Source: VRUE01 sp963753245 (GTDB taxonomy: Bacteria > Actinomycetota > Thermoleophilia > Solirubrobacterales > 70-9). Taken from it: a stretch of DNA of 64,000 nucleotides. The stretch is from the NCBI GenBank assembly GCA_963753245.1, contig CAVWBK010000002.1:496001-560000 (forward strand), written 5' to 3'. The position numbers and the translations under genes were made by a program. A model generated the notes under the pieces. The model saw only the letters and a list, made by a program, of their open reading frames with translations, made no database searches and was not told the DNA's origin. Shown piece by piece: positions 25,857 through 34,258 of the stretch. Positions within the stretch are counted from its first letter, which is position 1, and each line of letters begins with the position of its first letter.

Positions 25857-26947
25857 GCTGGCTCGTCGTTTTTGCCGGGCTCTGCGCCCTGATCATCCTC
25901 CACGAGGCCGGTCACTTTGCCGCTGCCAAGGCAACGGGGATGCGGGTTGAGCGCTTTTTTCTTTTCTTCGGCCCGACCCTCTTCTCATTCAAAAGGGGGG
26001 AGACGGAATACGGCGTCAAATCGATCCCGCTCGGCGGCTACGTGAAAATCACCGGGATGAACCCAGAGGAGGAGGTTCCTCCCGAGGTTGCCCATCGCGC
26101 CTATTACCGCCAGCCGGTCTGGAAGCGGATCGTCGTGATCGGTGCCGGCCCCGGCGTCAACATCGTTCTCGCCCTGGTGATCCTCTTCTTCGTCTACCTA
26201 ACCAGCGCCGTGGCCCCTGACCAGTCGGTTGTCGAAGTGCAGCCGAAGTCACCCGCGCAGGGGGTATTGAAGCCGGGCGACACGATCGTCGCGGTCGACG
26301 GCAGTGCCTATCGGCATCGGACGCCTGAGGAACGGGTGGAACGCTTTCGCGACGAGATCGGCACCCACCACTGCGCTGGAAAGGAGGTCAACGGGTGCCT
26401 GGCGCGGGACCCCGTGCAGCTGACGATCGAGCGCGAAGGCAGGCAGCACACCGTTTCGGTGCGGCCCAAGTACAACGCGGCAGAAGGTAGGACACTGATT
26501 GGCTTCGCGTTCGACGATAAGCCGGTCGATATCAGCGCCGAAGAAGCGGTCAACCAATCGACCGGCTACGCCTGGTTCGTCACGCACGAAACCCTGACCC
26601 GCTTCGCAAAAATCTTCAACACCCACGAACGCAAGGAAATTAGTGGCATCGTCGGAGTTAGCGATGTCGGCCATCAGACCGTTGATATGGGAGCCGCCGC
26701 GGCGCTCACCTTCCTGGCCGTAATCAGCCTCTCGCTGGGCCTGATCAATCTCTTTCCCTTCCTGCCGCTCGACGGCGGCCACATCTTCTGGAGCCTGGTC
26801 GAGAAACTGCGCGGCGGCCGACAGGTCTCCCTGGCAACGATGGAGCGGGCCAGCGTAATCGGGATCATCCTGGTCGCGATGCTCTTTGTGATCGGTCTCT
26901 CCAATGACATCGGCCGCCTGACAGGCGAAGGCTTCCACGTCCGCTAG
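25853..26947 (+). CDS. rseP: RIP metalloprotease (site-2 protease)
   Basis: Intramembrane zinc protease, also called Rip1 or YaeL, that cleaves anti-sigma factors and leader peptides. The 364-residue product has the zinc motif HEAGH at residues 17-21 in the first membrane segment, a PDZ-like domain around residues 125-210, and the third ligand in FLPLDGGHIFW near the C-terminus. It overlaps dxr by four bases (ATGA). An unusual Cys pair (HHCAGKEVNGCLARD) lies within the PDZ insert. The substrate is not identifiable here. Confidence 0.93.
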   Translation: MSWLVVFAGLCALIILHEAGHFAAAKATGMRVERFFLFFGPTLFSFKRGETEYGVKSIPLGGYVKITGMNPEEEVPPEVAHRAYYRQPVWKRIVVIGAGPGVNIVLALVILFFVYLTSAVAPDQSVVEVQPKSPAQGVLKPGDTIVAVDGSAYRHRTPEERVERFRDEIGTHHCAGKEVNGCLARDPVQLTIEREGRQHTVSVRPKYNAAEGRTLIGFAFDDKPVDISAEEAVNQSTGYAWFVTHETLTRFAKIFNTHERKEISGIVGVSDVGHQTVDMGAAAALTFLAVISLSLGLINLFPFLPLDGGHIFWSLVEKLRGGRQVSLATMERASVIGIILVAMLFVIGLSNDIGRLTGEGFHVR

Positions 26948-26967
26948 CCGAGGCCCGGAAAGGAGTT

Positions 26968-27825
26968 CTAGCGCTTCGGCTTCGGGACCTTGACCGCGTG
27001 CCAGGTGCCGACGTCCTTCAGCCCTTCGCCCTTCGCGTCACCTGGTTTCTTGTCTTCGGTGAAGGTGTAGAGCGGGTGGCCCTGGTAGGTCACCTGAGAG
27101 CCGCCTTCCGGACGCTTGATGGTGCCGAGCTTAACTGGGCCGGTGGCCTTCTTGCCCTTGGGGAGGAGCAGGGGGTGCCAGATAACAGTGCATTCGGCAC
27201 TCTTGGTGCAGACGAACCTGCCCTTCTTCTCGACGCTCAGGCTGTAGAGCGTCATCCCCGATGAAGTGACGAGGATCGTCTGGCCATTCACCTTCCGCTC
27301 CTTGAGGCGGATGGCCCCCTTGCCCTGGCCGCTGGGAGATTTGTTTTCGGGGGCAGGTTCGGTGACCGGCGGGGGCGGTGAGTTGACGTCGGAAGACGTT
27401 GTGAATGAGACGTCGGCGCTCATCGACGCCGGCGGGGCCGAGTTCGCCGCTACTAGCCGGTAGTGATAGGTCGTGTTCGGCTGAACGCCGGTCACCATCT
27501 GAGAGACCGCGACGGCGGTCTGACCCGATCCGACGTCCGCGTCAGGCACCGGCAAACTCGTGCCATAGGCCGTCGTCGTCCCGTATTCGAAATGGTAGGT
27601 GGTGTCCAACCCATACGGGTTGACCGTGCCCTTCATTTCAAAGCCTCCTGGAACCGCGACCGCGGGCTTGGCTTCGATGATCGGAGGGCCCGTGAAGGCC
27701 ATCGCCGGGCTGGCGACGACAGCCAGGACCACGGCGCAGAGCGAAGCGCACAGGCCGAATAGGGCGGTCCTTTGGTGTCGCGTCGCTCGGCGGGCGCCGA
27801 ATATCGGGCTCCCCTGATTGCTCAT
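26968..27825 (-). CDS. secreted protein: fibronectin-like domain plus PF03640-type repeats
   Basis: A 285-residue exported protein. The ATG at 27825 was chosen for the AAGGAGGAG just upstream. Signal peptide about residues 20-45, ending SPAMA. Residues 50-140 are a fibronectin-III-like domain (GGFEMKGTVNPYGLDTTYHF, EYGTTTAYG, GVQPNTTYHYRLVA). After a Pro-rich linker, two repeats of the 'secreted repeat of unknown function' follow: GMTLYSLSVEKKGRFVCTKS and QVTYQGHPLYTFTEDKKPGD, each with the family Leu-Tyr core. It is divergent from a related multi-repeat protein, and Glu codons are largely GAA, unlike flanking genes. Role unknown; surface-exposed by inference. Confidence 0.82.
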   Translation of the reverse strand: MSNQGSPIFGARRATRHQRTALFGLCASLCAVVLAVVASPAMAFTGPPIIEAKPAVAVPGGFEMKGTVNPYGLDTTYHFEYGTTTAYGTSLPVPDADVGSGQTAVAVSQMVTGVQPNTTYHYRLVAANSAPPASMSADVSFTTSSDVNSPPPPVTEPAPENKSPSGQGKGAIRLKERKVNGQTILVTSSGMTLYSLSVEKKGRFVCTKSAECTVIWHPLLLPKGKKATGPVKLGTIKRPEGGSQVTYQGHPLYTFTEDKKPGDAKGEGLKDVGTWHAVKVPKPKR

Positions 27826-28013
27826 TGCTCCTCCTTTTGTCTTCCGAGTCAAGGTCTGGGCGGGATACGGGTCCGCGTCCCCGAAGGTTCACGCAGGTTG
27901 CCGCGCGTCGCCCATAGGAAGCTCGCGTGCCAATTGAAAGAGATTTGAACCTCCTCGCGGAGATGGTCGTATCCCGAGCTAGTCAAACGCCCATTGGGAG
28001 AGAAGGAGGAGGG

Positions 28014-29726
28014 ATGAGCGAAGCCACGACCGCCACCCGAGCCGGGGGAACGGCACGTCATGCGCAGCGCCACGCGCGTCGCTGGCCCCGAATCGCACTG
28101 CTCTTCTCGCTGGCGAGCTTTGCCCTGGCGACATTCCCGTCACTGGCCCTGGCGATCGCGCCCTACGTCTCCAGCTCCTCGGCGACGCCGTCCGCGACGG
28201 GGGCCACGTTGAACGCCTCGATCTACCCCTACGGGGAAGACACCCATTACCACTTCGAATACGGGCCAAATACCTCCTACGGCACCAGCGTCCCAGTCCC
28301 CGACGGCGACGCCGGTTCCGCGGCCTATCCAGGCATTTTCCAGGCATCCAAGCCGATCAGCGGCCTGACCCAGGGAGCGACGTACCACTACCGGTTGGTT
28401 GCCAGCAACTCGTCGGGCTCAGCAACGGGTCCCGGCACAGTCGATGGAACCTTCACGACCACCGGCACTCCGCCGACCGTCAGCGACGAAGCCGCGACCG
28501 AAGTCGCCGGCGGGTTCGAACTGAATGGCACGGTCAACCCAAATGGGTCGGCGACGAACTACCAGTTCGAATACGGGACGACGGCCGCCTACGGCTCGAA
28601 GGCCCCCGAAGCGAGCGCCGGCTCGGGCTCAGGCGCCATGCCCGTGTCGCAGACGATCTCATCGTTGCTGCCGAGCACGGAATACCACTTCCGCCTGGCC
28701 GCCCACCACCCGGGTAGCGCCGCGGTCTTCACCGCGGATCGGACGTTCATGACCCCGGCGCCAGCTCCGGGCCCGCCCATCTCCGTAGTTGAAGCACCGA
28801 TCAAAGTGGCCGGTGGCTACACATTGCGAGGCCAGGTCAATCCCAACAACTCCGATACGGAATACCACTTCGAACTCGGCAAGACGACTTCCTACGGGAC
28901 GAATCTGCCGCCGATAACCGAAGTCGATATCGGCTCGGGAGCGGCGAACGTCCCCGTCAGCCAGGAAGCAACCGGGCTGGAACCCAACACGACCTACCAC
29001 TACCGGATAGCCGCTCACAACGGCGAAGGCCCCACCACCAGCCCCGACCAGACCTTCAAGACCGCTCCCGAACCGCCGGTCTCGGTTTCGATGCCGGCGA
29101 CCGAATCGCCGCAAGGCTTCGTTCTCAACGGGACGGTGAACGCCAACGGCGGCCAGACGACCTACCACTTCCAGTTCGGGATCACGACCGCCTATGGGAC
29201 CAGTGTCCCCGCCACTGATGCCAGCGCCGGGGAAGCCAGCTCACCGGTCGCCGTCTCGCAATCGGTCCCCGGCCTGCCGCCGGGCGTTCCCTACCATTAC
29301 CGGCTCGTCGCGACCAACGAAGGCGGCACCACGATGGGCGAAGACGAGTTCTTCATGACGCCGCCGGAAAAAGAAGCGCCTCCGACGGAACTCGAAAAAA
29401 GACCGCCGGTGCTGACCCCGCCGCCGCTCGTGCCGAGCAACCAGTTCTCGGTCGGCGCTGCGACCCCGGCGGGGAGCGCCGCGATGCTGAAGGTCTCGGT
29501 GCCGGGTGCCGGCGAGGTCTCGGTCACCGGCAAGCAGCTGAAGCTGTCGCAGGCCAGCTCGAGCGGGCCCGGAACGGTTTCGCTGAAGCTGAAGCTGACG
29601 CCCGCGGGCCTCAAGGCGCTGAAGAAGAAGCACAAGCTGAAGCTGAAGGTGACGATCACCTACGCGCCTAACGGCGGCACCGCATCGAGCACGACAAGAG
29701 TCGTCACCTTCAAGATGAAGCTCTAG
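28014..29726 (+). CDS. secreted protein with four fibronectin-like repeats
   Basis: A 570-residue exported protein. ATG 28014 follows GGAGGAGGG. Signal peptide about residues 23-46 (LLFSLASFALATFPSLALA). Four tandem domains of about 95 residues (roughly 48-140, 143-235, 243-335, 340-430) share the pattern 'G..VNPNG..T.Y.FEYG.TT.YG ... G..P.T.YHYRL.A.N'. A Pro-rich linker follows, then a C-terminal beta domain rich in Lys-Leu (GLKALKKKHKLKLKVTITY). Probably a cell-surface adhesin or scaffold, by inference. Glu is coded mainly by GAA, unlike ispG and rseP alongside. With its divergent partner it splits rseP from ispG. Confidence 0.82.
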   Translation: MSEATTATRAGGTARHAQRHARRWPRIALLFSLASFALATFPSLALAIAPYVSSSSATPSATGATLNASIYPYGEDTHYHFEYGPNTSYGTSVPVPDGDAGSAAYPGIFQASKPISGLTQGATYHYRLVASNSSGSATGPGTVDGTFTTTGTPPTVSDEAATEVAGGFELNGTVNPNGSATNYQFEYGTTAAYGSKAPEASAGSGSGAMPVSQTISSLLPSTEYHFRLAAHHPGSAAVFTADRTFMTPAPAPGPPISVVEAPIKVAGGYTLRGQVNPNNSDTEYHFELGKTTSYGTNLPPITEVDIGSGAANVPVSQEATGLEPNTTYHYRIAAHNGEGPTTSPDQTFKTAPEPPVSVSMPATESPQGFVLNGTVNANGGQTTYHFQFGITTAYGTSVPATDASAGEASSPVAVSQSVPGLPPGVPYHYRLVATNEGGTTMGEDEFFMTPPEKEAPPTELEKRPPVLTPPPLVPSNQFSVGAATPAGSAAMLKVSVPGAGEVSVTGKQLKLSQASSSGPGTVSLKLKLTPAGLKALKKKHKLKLKVTITYAPNGGTASSTTRVVTFKMKL

Positions 29727-29751
29727 GCCCTGCCGGCACCGGCGCGCCCGG

Positions 29752-29757
29752 TACGCT
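29752..29757 (+). promoter_or_regulatory. -10-like box (tacgct) six bases before ispG GTG
   Basis: TANNNT, six bases, then GTG at 29764, the same spacing as at dxr and hisF. A leaderless start is inferred. It gives ispG its own promoter after the inserted gene pair. Confidence 0.5.
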
Positions 29758-29763
29758 TGGTAT

Positions 29764-31017
29764 GTGGCCTCCAAGCGTCAGATATTCGTCGGTGGGGTGC
29801 CGATCGGCGGCGGTGCTCCCGTCGCTGTGCAGACGATGACAAAGACTGAGACCGCCAACCTGGCGGCGACGATGGAGCAAATCCGCAAAGTCGCCGACGC
29901 CGGCGCGGACATCGTGCGCTGCGCGGTCCCCCGCGATGAGGACGTCGAGGCACTGCGCACGATTGTCAAGGAATCCCCGATTCCGGTAATCGCCGATATC
30001 CACTTCAATCACACCCTGGCGCTGAAGGCGATCGACGCCGGCGCCCACTGCATCCGGCTAAACCCGGGCAACATCGGTGGCCGCGAGAAGGTCGCCGAGG
30101 TCGCGCTGAGGGCAGGCGCCGCGGATGTGCCGATGCGGATCGGGGTCAACTCCGGGTCGCTGCCCAAACACCTCCATGAGCTCGAGCGTGAAGCTCCGGT
30201 CGAGGCGCTGGTCAGCGCCGCAGTCGAGTTCACCGAACTGATGGAGGGACTCGACTTCGAAAACTTCAAGATCTCGATCAAGTCCACCAACGTGCCGAAT
30301 ACGATCGCCGCCAACCGCCTGCTCGCCGAGAGGGTGCCCTATCCGCTTCACCTCGGGATCACCGAGGCCGGGACGAAATGGTCGGGCTCGCTGAAATCTG
30401 CGGTCGGGCTGGGCACACTGCTCGCCGACGGAGTCGGCGACACGATCCGGATATCGCTTTCGACCTTTCACGCCGAGGAGGAGGTCAAGGTCGCCTGGGA
30501 GATCCTCAAGGCGCTGCAGTTGCGCGAGCGCGGACCGGTCCTGATCGCCTGCCCGACCTGCGGCCGGCTGCAGTTCGACATGGACTCCGTGGTCGCCGAG
30601 ATCGAGCAGCGCCTGGAGACCTACCCCGAGCCGGTGGAGGTCGCGGTGTTGGGCTGCGCGGTGAATGGAATCGGCGAGGCCAGCCACGCCGACTTCGGTA
30701 TTGCCGGGGCAAAGAATGAGGGACTGATCTTCGCCGGAGGAAAACCGCTGCGTAAGGTCCCGCAGGCCAAGCTGGTTGACACCCTCTTCGAAGAGATCGA
30801 CAAGTCCCTTGACCGCGGCGAGGTCGAGTTCGACGAAGCCGAGTCCCGCGAGGGAGCCGAGTGGGTGGCCAGAATCGAGCAGGAAAACGCCGGCGACCTT
30901 ACCCCCGAGAAGATCGCCCAGATGGAGCACGAAGCGGCCGAAAAGGGCGAGTCAGACAAAGTGCTGCTCGACGAGGACGCCTCTCCCACCGCCAGCCGTC
31001 GATTCACCCGCGCATAG
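29764..31017 (+). CDS. ispG: 4-hydroxy-3-methylbut-2-enyl diphosphate synthase (GcpE)
   Basis: Iron-sulfur enzyme of the MEP pathway, turning MEcPP into HMBPP. The 417-residue product has the N-terminal TIM barrel (VGGVPIGGGAPVAVQTMTKT, DIVRCAVPRDEDVEAL, IHFNHTLALKA, CIRLNPGNIGG) and the C-terminal cluster-binding domain with CPTCGR and VLGCAVNGIGEA supplying the three Cys ligands. The acidic tail of about 60 residues is not conserved. GTG 29764 was chosen from the box spacing and the conserved ASKRQIFVGG start. proS follows after 37 bases. Confidence 0.96.
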   Translation: MASKRQIFVGGVPIGGGAPVAVQTMTKTETANLAATMEQIRKVADAGADIVRCAVPRDEDVEALRTIVKESPIPVIADIHFNHTLALKAIDAGAHCIRLNPGNIGGREKVAEVALRAGAADVPMRIGVNSGSLPKHLHELEREAPVEALVSAAVEFTELMEGLDFENFKISIKSTNVPNTIAANRLLAERVPYPLHLGITEAGTKWSGSLKSAVGLGTLLADGVGDTIRISLSTFHAEEEVKVAWEILKALQLRERGPVLIACPTCGRLQFDMDSVVAEIEQRLETYPEPVEVAVLGCAVNGIGEASHADFGIAGAKNEGLIFAGGKPLRKVPQAKLVDTLFEEIDKSLDRGEVEFDEAESREGAEWVARIEQENAGDLTPEKIAQMEHEAAEKGESDKVLLDEDASPTASRRFTRA

Positions 31018-31040
31018 CCAGGCGCCGGCACCTCAGCGGA

Positions 31041-31046
31041 TAGGTT
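31041..31046 (+). promoter_or_regulatory. -10-like box (taggtt) before proS
   Basis: TANNNT eight bases before the proS ATG (31055), five before an out-of-frame GTG. It fits the same near-leaderless pattern as other genes here. Confidence 0.35.
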
Positions 31047-31054
31047 TCCTTGTG

Positions 31055-32758
31055 ATGACCCGGCTCTCAAAAGCGTTCCTGCCTACGCTCAAGGACGCCC
31101 CAGCCGACGCGGAGGCGCTCTCGCACAAACTGATGGTGCGGGCGGGGTTGGTTCGACAGCTGGGGGCGGGGCTTTGGACCTATCTACCCGCAGGGTGGCG
31201 GGTGCAGCGAAAAATCCAGGCGATCCTCCGCGAAGAGATGGAGGCGATCGGCTGCCAGGAGATGCTGATGCCGGTCCTGCAGCCGGCCGAGAACTGGAAG
31301 AAGACCGGGCGCTACGCAATCGAGGAGCTGTTCAAGCTCGAGGACCGCAAGGGCGCGCCGATGGTGCTCGCGCTGACCCACGAGGAGGCGATCACCACTC
31401 ACGTCGCAAAAGAGGTCCGCTCCTACCGCGACCTGCCGTTGATGCTCTTTCACATCCAGACGAAGGAGCGCGACGAGGCGCGACCGCGCGCGGGCGTGCT
31501 GCGCACGCGCGAGTTCACGATGAAGGACGCCTACTCCTTTGACCGCGACGAGCAGGGACTCGACGAGTCCTACCGGCTGCAGGGTCAGGCCTACGCGCGG
31601 ATCTTCGACCGCTGCGGGCTGCGCTGGTACCGAGTTGAGTCCGACGTCGGGATGATGGGCGGCTCCGGTGCTCACGAGTACATGGCTCCCTGCTCGGCCG
31701 GCGAGAACGAGGTCGCGCTGGCTCCGGGGTACGCCGCCAACGTCGAGGTCGCCTCAGCCGAACCGCAACCGGTCGAGCTGCCGGCGACTATGGCAGCGCC
31801 GGAGGAAGTCGACACTCCCGGCCTAACCAAGGTCGAGGAGGTGGCGGGCCACCTCGGGCTTCCGCCGGGCGCCCTCATCAAGACCGTGCCGATCATCGTC
31901 GAGGGCAGAGGGATGGCCCTCGTCCTTCTCCGTGGGGATCATCGGCTCAACGAGATCAAGCTGCGGAATGGGATGAACGCCGACTTTCGGCAGGCGGGAC
32001 CGGAGGAGATCGAGGCTCAGCTCGGCCCGGTCGGCTATCTCGGCCCGATCGAAACCGGGCTTCCCATCATCAGAGACGCTGCGCTCACCGGCAACTCCTA
32101 TGTTTGCGGAGCCAACAAGCCGAACACCCACCTGCGGGGAATCGACCCCGCTCGCGACTTTGACGCCTACGAGATGGACGTGCGCTCGATCGAGGCCGGC
32201 GACACCGCCCCCGGCGGAGAGACGATCGCGATCGAGCCGGCAATCGAGGTCGGCAACATCTTCAAGCTCGGCAGCCGCTACTCGGAGCCGCTCGGAGCAA
32301 CCTTCCTCGACGAGGAGGGCGCCGAGAGGACGATCGTGATGGGCAGCTACGGGATCGGCCCGGCGCGGATCGCCGCCGCCGCGATCGAGCAGGGGGCGGA
32401 CGAGCGCGGCATCGTCTGGCCGACCTCGATCGCGCCCTGGCAGCTCCACCTGGTTTCGCTTGCCAAGCCCGGCGAGGAGGAGAGAGACGCCGCGGATCGC
32501 CTGTATGAGGGGCTGCGCGAGCGCCTTGGCGACGAGGTGCTCTACGACGACCGCGACGCGGGCCCCGGCGAGAAGCTGACCGATGCCGAGCTGCTCGGCT
32601 GCCCCTTGCGGATCGTCGTCGGCCGCCGCGGCCTGGCCGAGGGGATCGTCGAGGCAACCGAGCGCCGAAGCGGCGTCGAGCACAAGCTGCCTGTGGGGGA
32701 GGCCGTCGAGCGGGCCCTGGAACTCCTCCAGGGGCTGAATGAGCCCGCCACCCGCTAG
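31055..32758 (+). CDS. proS: prolyl-tRNA synthetase, bacterial type
   Basis: Charges tRNA-Pro. The 567-residue product is the bacterial ProS layout: class II core with motif 1 (AGLWTYLPAGWRVQRKI), motif 2 (TKERDEARPRAGVLRTREFTMKDAY read in parts), an inserted editing domain at about residues 225-390 (KTVPIIVEGRGMALVLLRGDHRLNE region), motif 3 (MGSYGIGPARIAAAAIEQ) and a C-terminal anticodon-binding domain. ATG 31055 begins MTRLSKAFLPTLKDAPADAE. It overlaps the following pgsA-like gene by 20 bases. Confidence 0.96.
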   Translation: MTRLSKAFLPTLKDAPADAEALSHKLMVRAGLVRQLGAGLWTYLPAGWRVQRKIQAILREEMEAIGCQEMLMPVLQPAENWKKTGRYAIEELFKLEDRKGAPMVLALTHEEAITTHVAKEVRSYRDLPLMLFHIQTKERDEARPRAGVLRTREFTMKDAYSFDRDEQGLDESYRLQGQAYARIFDRCGLRWYRVESDVGMMGGSGAHEYMAPCSAGENEVALAPGYAANVEVASAEPQPVELPATMAAPEEVDTPGLTKVEEVAGHLGLPPGALIKTVPIIVEGRGMALVLLRGDHRLNEIKLRNGMNADFRQAGPEEIEAQLGPVGYLGPIETGLPIIRDAALTGNSYVCGANKPNTHLRGIDPARDFDAYEMDVRSIEAGDTAPGGETIAIEPAIEVGNIFKLGSRYSEPLGATFLDEEGAERTIVMGSYGIGPARIAAAAIEQGADERGIVWPTSIAPWQLHLVSLAKPGEEERDAADRLYEGLRERLGDEVLYDDRDAGPGEKLTDAELLGCPLRIVVGRRGLAEGIVEATERRSGVEHKLPVGEAVERALELLQGLNEPATR

Positions 32759-33404
32759 GGCTCCGTTCGGGCGGGGGCGGGTTCGCCGCCTCTTCGGACT
32801 CGACCGCAGCGCGCCGCCGCCGCCGCAGACCGGCAAGGGCCAGCCACTAAACCCCTGGACGATCCCGAACTTCGTCGGCTACGCGAGGCTAGCCGGCATC
32901 CCGCTGTTTCTCTATCTGGCGTTTGAATCTGGAGATGGCCGCTCGACCGGCTCGGCGCTGGTCTTCTGGCTGATCGCCGCCGGCGATTACCTCGACGGTC
33001 TTCTCGCCCGAATAACCGGCCAGTACAGCCGCCTCGGCACCCTGCTTGACCCCTTCATAGATCGACTCACGATCCTCGCCGGGGCGATCGTCTGCTGGCA
33101 CTTTGAGCTCCTGCCCCGTTGGGCGCTCGCCGTGCTCGTTGCCCGCGAAGTTGTGATGCTGGCCCTGGCCCAGCACGGCCTGCGCCACGGGGTCGAGATC
33201 AAGGTCAATTGGCCGGGCAGGATCTCGGTCTTCCCAATCATGGGCGCGATCTTCTTCGCCCTGGTCTTCGCCGGCTGGGTGCCCGAAGTGCTGCTGATCA
33301 TCGGCGTCGTGCTAGCGATCGTGGCGACCGTTCTCTATGCGCGCACCGGTCTGCGCGAAACTGCCCGGGCGCGCGAGCTGCAAGGAAAGGCTCAGTCTCC
33401 ATAA
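32739..33404 (+). CDS. CDP-alcohol phosphatidyltransferase (PgsA-like)
   Basis: Membrane enzyme moving a phosphatidyl group from CDP-diacylglycerol to an alcohol, completing phospholipid synthesis started by CdsA. The 221-residue product has a Pro/Arg-rich N-terminus of about 35 residues and then the family motif D-x2-D-G-x2-A-R-x8-G-x3-D-x3-D, read as GDYLDGLLARITGQYSRLGT followed by LLDPFIDR, plus several hydrophobic segments. The alcohol (glycerol phosphate, inositol phosphate or other) cannot be told. It starts within the end of proS. Its placement upstream of an FHA-MerR pair resembles mycobacterial pgsA2-garA. Confidence 0.9.
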   Translation: MSPPPARAPFGRGRVRRLFGLDRSAPPPPQTGKGQPLNPWTIPNFVGYARLAGIPLFLYLAFESGDGRSTGSALVFWLIAAGDYLDGLLARITGQYSRLGTLLDPFIDRLTILAGAIVCWHFELLPRWALAVLVAREVVMLALAQHGLRHGVEIKVNWPGRISVFPIMGAIFFALVFAGWVPEVLLIIGVVLAIVATVLYARTGLRETARARELQGKAQSP

Positions 33405-33496
33405 CCTTCAACCTTCGGTTGAACCTTGGAGGCCCGGCCAGCTATAGTCGCTTGCAGCAGCCAACGGAGGCACCGCCTCAACGAAGAAGGAGCGCG

Positions 33497-33766
33497 ATGG
33501 AGGACACCTTTCCCGATCTCGGTTCCCTCAGTGATGAAGAACTGAAGGAGCTGATCGACAAGCTCACCAAGGAGGAGAATGAGATCTCCTATACGCGGCG
33601 TGTTCTGCACGGGAAGATCGACATCCTCCGCGCGGAGCTGGTCAACCGCCTGCGCCAAAAACGCGAGCAGGGCGGCACATTGTTCTCCGGCGATGACGTC
33701 AGCCGGCTGACCGAAATTCTCGCCGGGCGCGCCGAGGGGCCGCCCGAAGACGAGCCGGGCGACTAG
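33497..33766 (+). CDS. small RsiG-like protein (candidate c-di-GMP-dependent anti-sigma factor)
   Basis: An 89-residue, helical, acidic protein with ATG at 33497 after GAAGAAGGAG. Residues 11-52 form a long helix-turn-helix hairpin. Within it E27, S31, R34, H38 and D42 match the spacing of the RsiG cyclic-di-GMP motif E-x3-S-x2-R-x3-Q-x3-D, with His in place of Gln. In Streptomyces RsiG carries two copies and binds sigma WhiG; single-copy homodimeric forms are known in deeper actinobacteria. I infer a one-motif anti-sigma factor. No WhiG-type sigma gene is in the window. It precedes FHA by 13 bases and is probably cotranscribed with it. Confidence 0.62.
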   Translation: MEDTFPDLGSLSDEELKELIDKLTKEENEISYTRRVLHGKIDILRAELVNRLRQKREQGGTLFSGDDVSRLTEILAGRAEGPPEDEPGD

Positions 33767-33779
33767 GAAAGGCGCAGCG

Positions 33780-34256
33780 GTGGCCACTCATTGTCCTGAG
33801 TGCGGGTTCGTCAATCCCGAGGGCGCTAACTACTGCCAGAAGTGCGGTGCCTTTCTCGGGCCCGGCCCGGCCGACGGTGGCGAAGATCCGACCACAATGA
33901 CCTACACAGTCGATGAGACCGGCGACATCCAGCCGATCGACATCGACGAGGAGGTCGAGCGCAGCGGCGCCGCCCTAGTGATCCGCGCCGGGGGTGGTCG
34001 CGCGGGTGAGAGCTTTACGGTGACCGAGGACCGAATCTCAATCGGCCGCAGCCCCGATGCGGGTGTCTTCCTCGATGACGTCACCGTTTCCCGCAATCAC
34101 GCCCTTCTGGTGCGCCGCCGCGACGGCCTATACATCGATGATCTCGGCTCGCTCAATGGCACCTACGTGAACCGCCGCCGGATTGAGTCCCACCGACTGG
34201 CCGACGCCGACGAGATCCAGGTCGGTAAGTACAAGCTCAGCTACCTGGAGAAGTGA
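33780..34256 (+). CDS. zinc-ribbon and FHA domain protein (GarA-like)
   Basis: A 158-residue protein, GTG start. Residues 4-24 are a zinc ribbon (CPECGFVNPEGANYCQKCG). A linker holds TTMTYTVDETG, a threonine cluster like the phosphorylated N-terminal motif of GarA/OdhI. Residues about 68-155 form the FHA domain with ISIGRSPDAGVFLDD, VSRNHALLVRR and DLGSLNGTYVNRRR, which binds phosphothreonine. GarA-type proteins switch 2-oxoglutarate metabolism under Ser/Thr kinase control; the zinc ribbon is an added module. It is followed by a MerR regulator, the same order as Rv1827-Rv1828 in mycobacteria. Confidence 0.9.
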   Translation: MATHCPECGFVNPEGANYCQKCGAFLGPGPADGGEDPTTMTYTVDETGDIQPIDIDEEVERSGAALVIRAGGGRAGESFTVTEDRISIGRSPDAGVFLDDVTVSRNHALLVRRRDGLYIDDLGSLNGTYVNRRRIESHRLADADEIQVGKYKLSYLEK

Positions 34257-34258
34257 GA

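Noticed and set aside
28014..29726. Repeat tract considered as CRISPR or DNA satellite
   Set aside because: Repeats are about 95 codons, diverged and in frame; they are protein domains.
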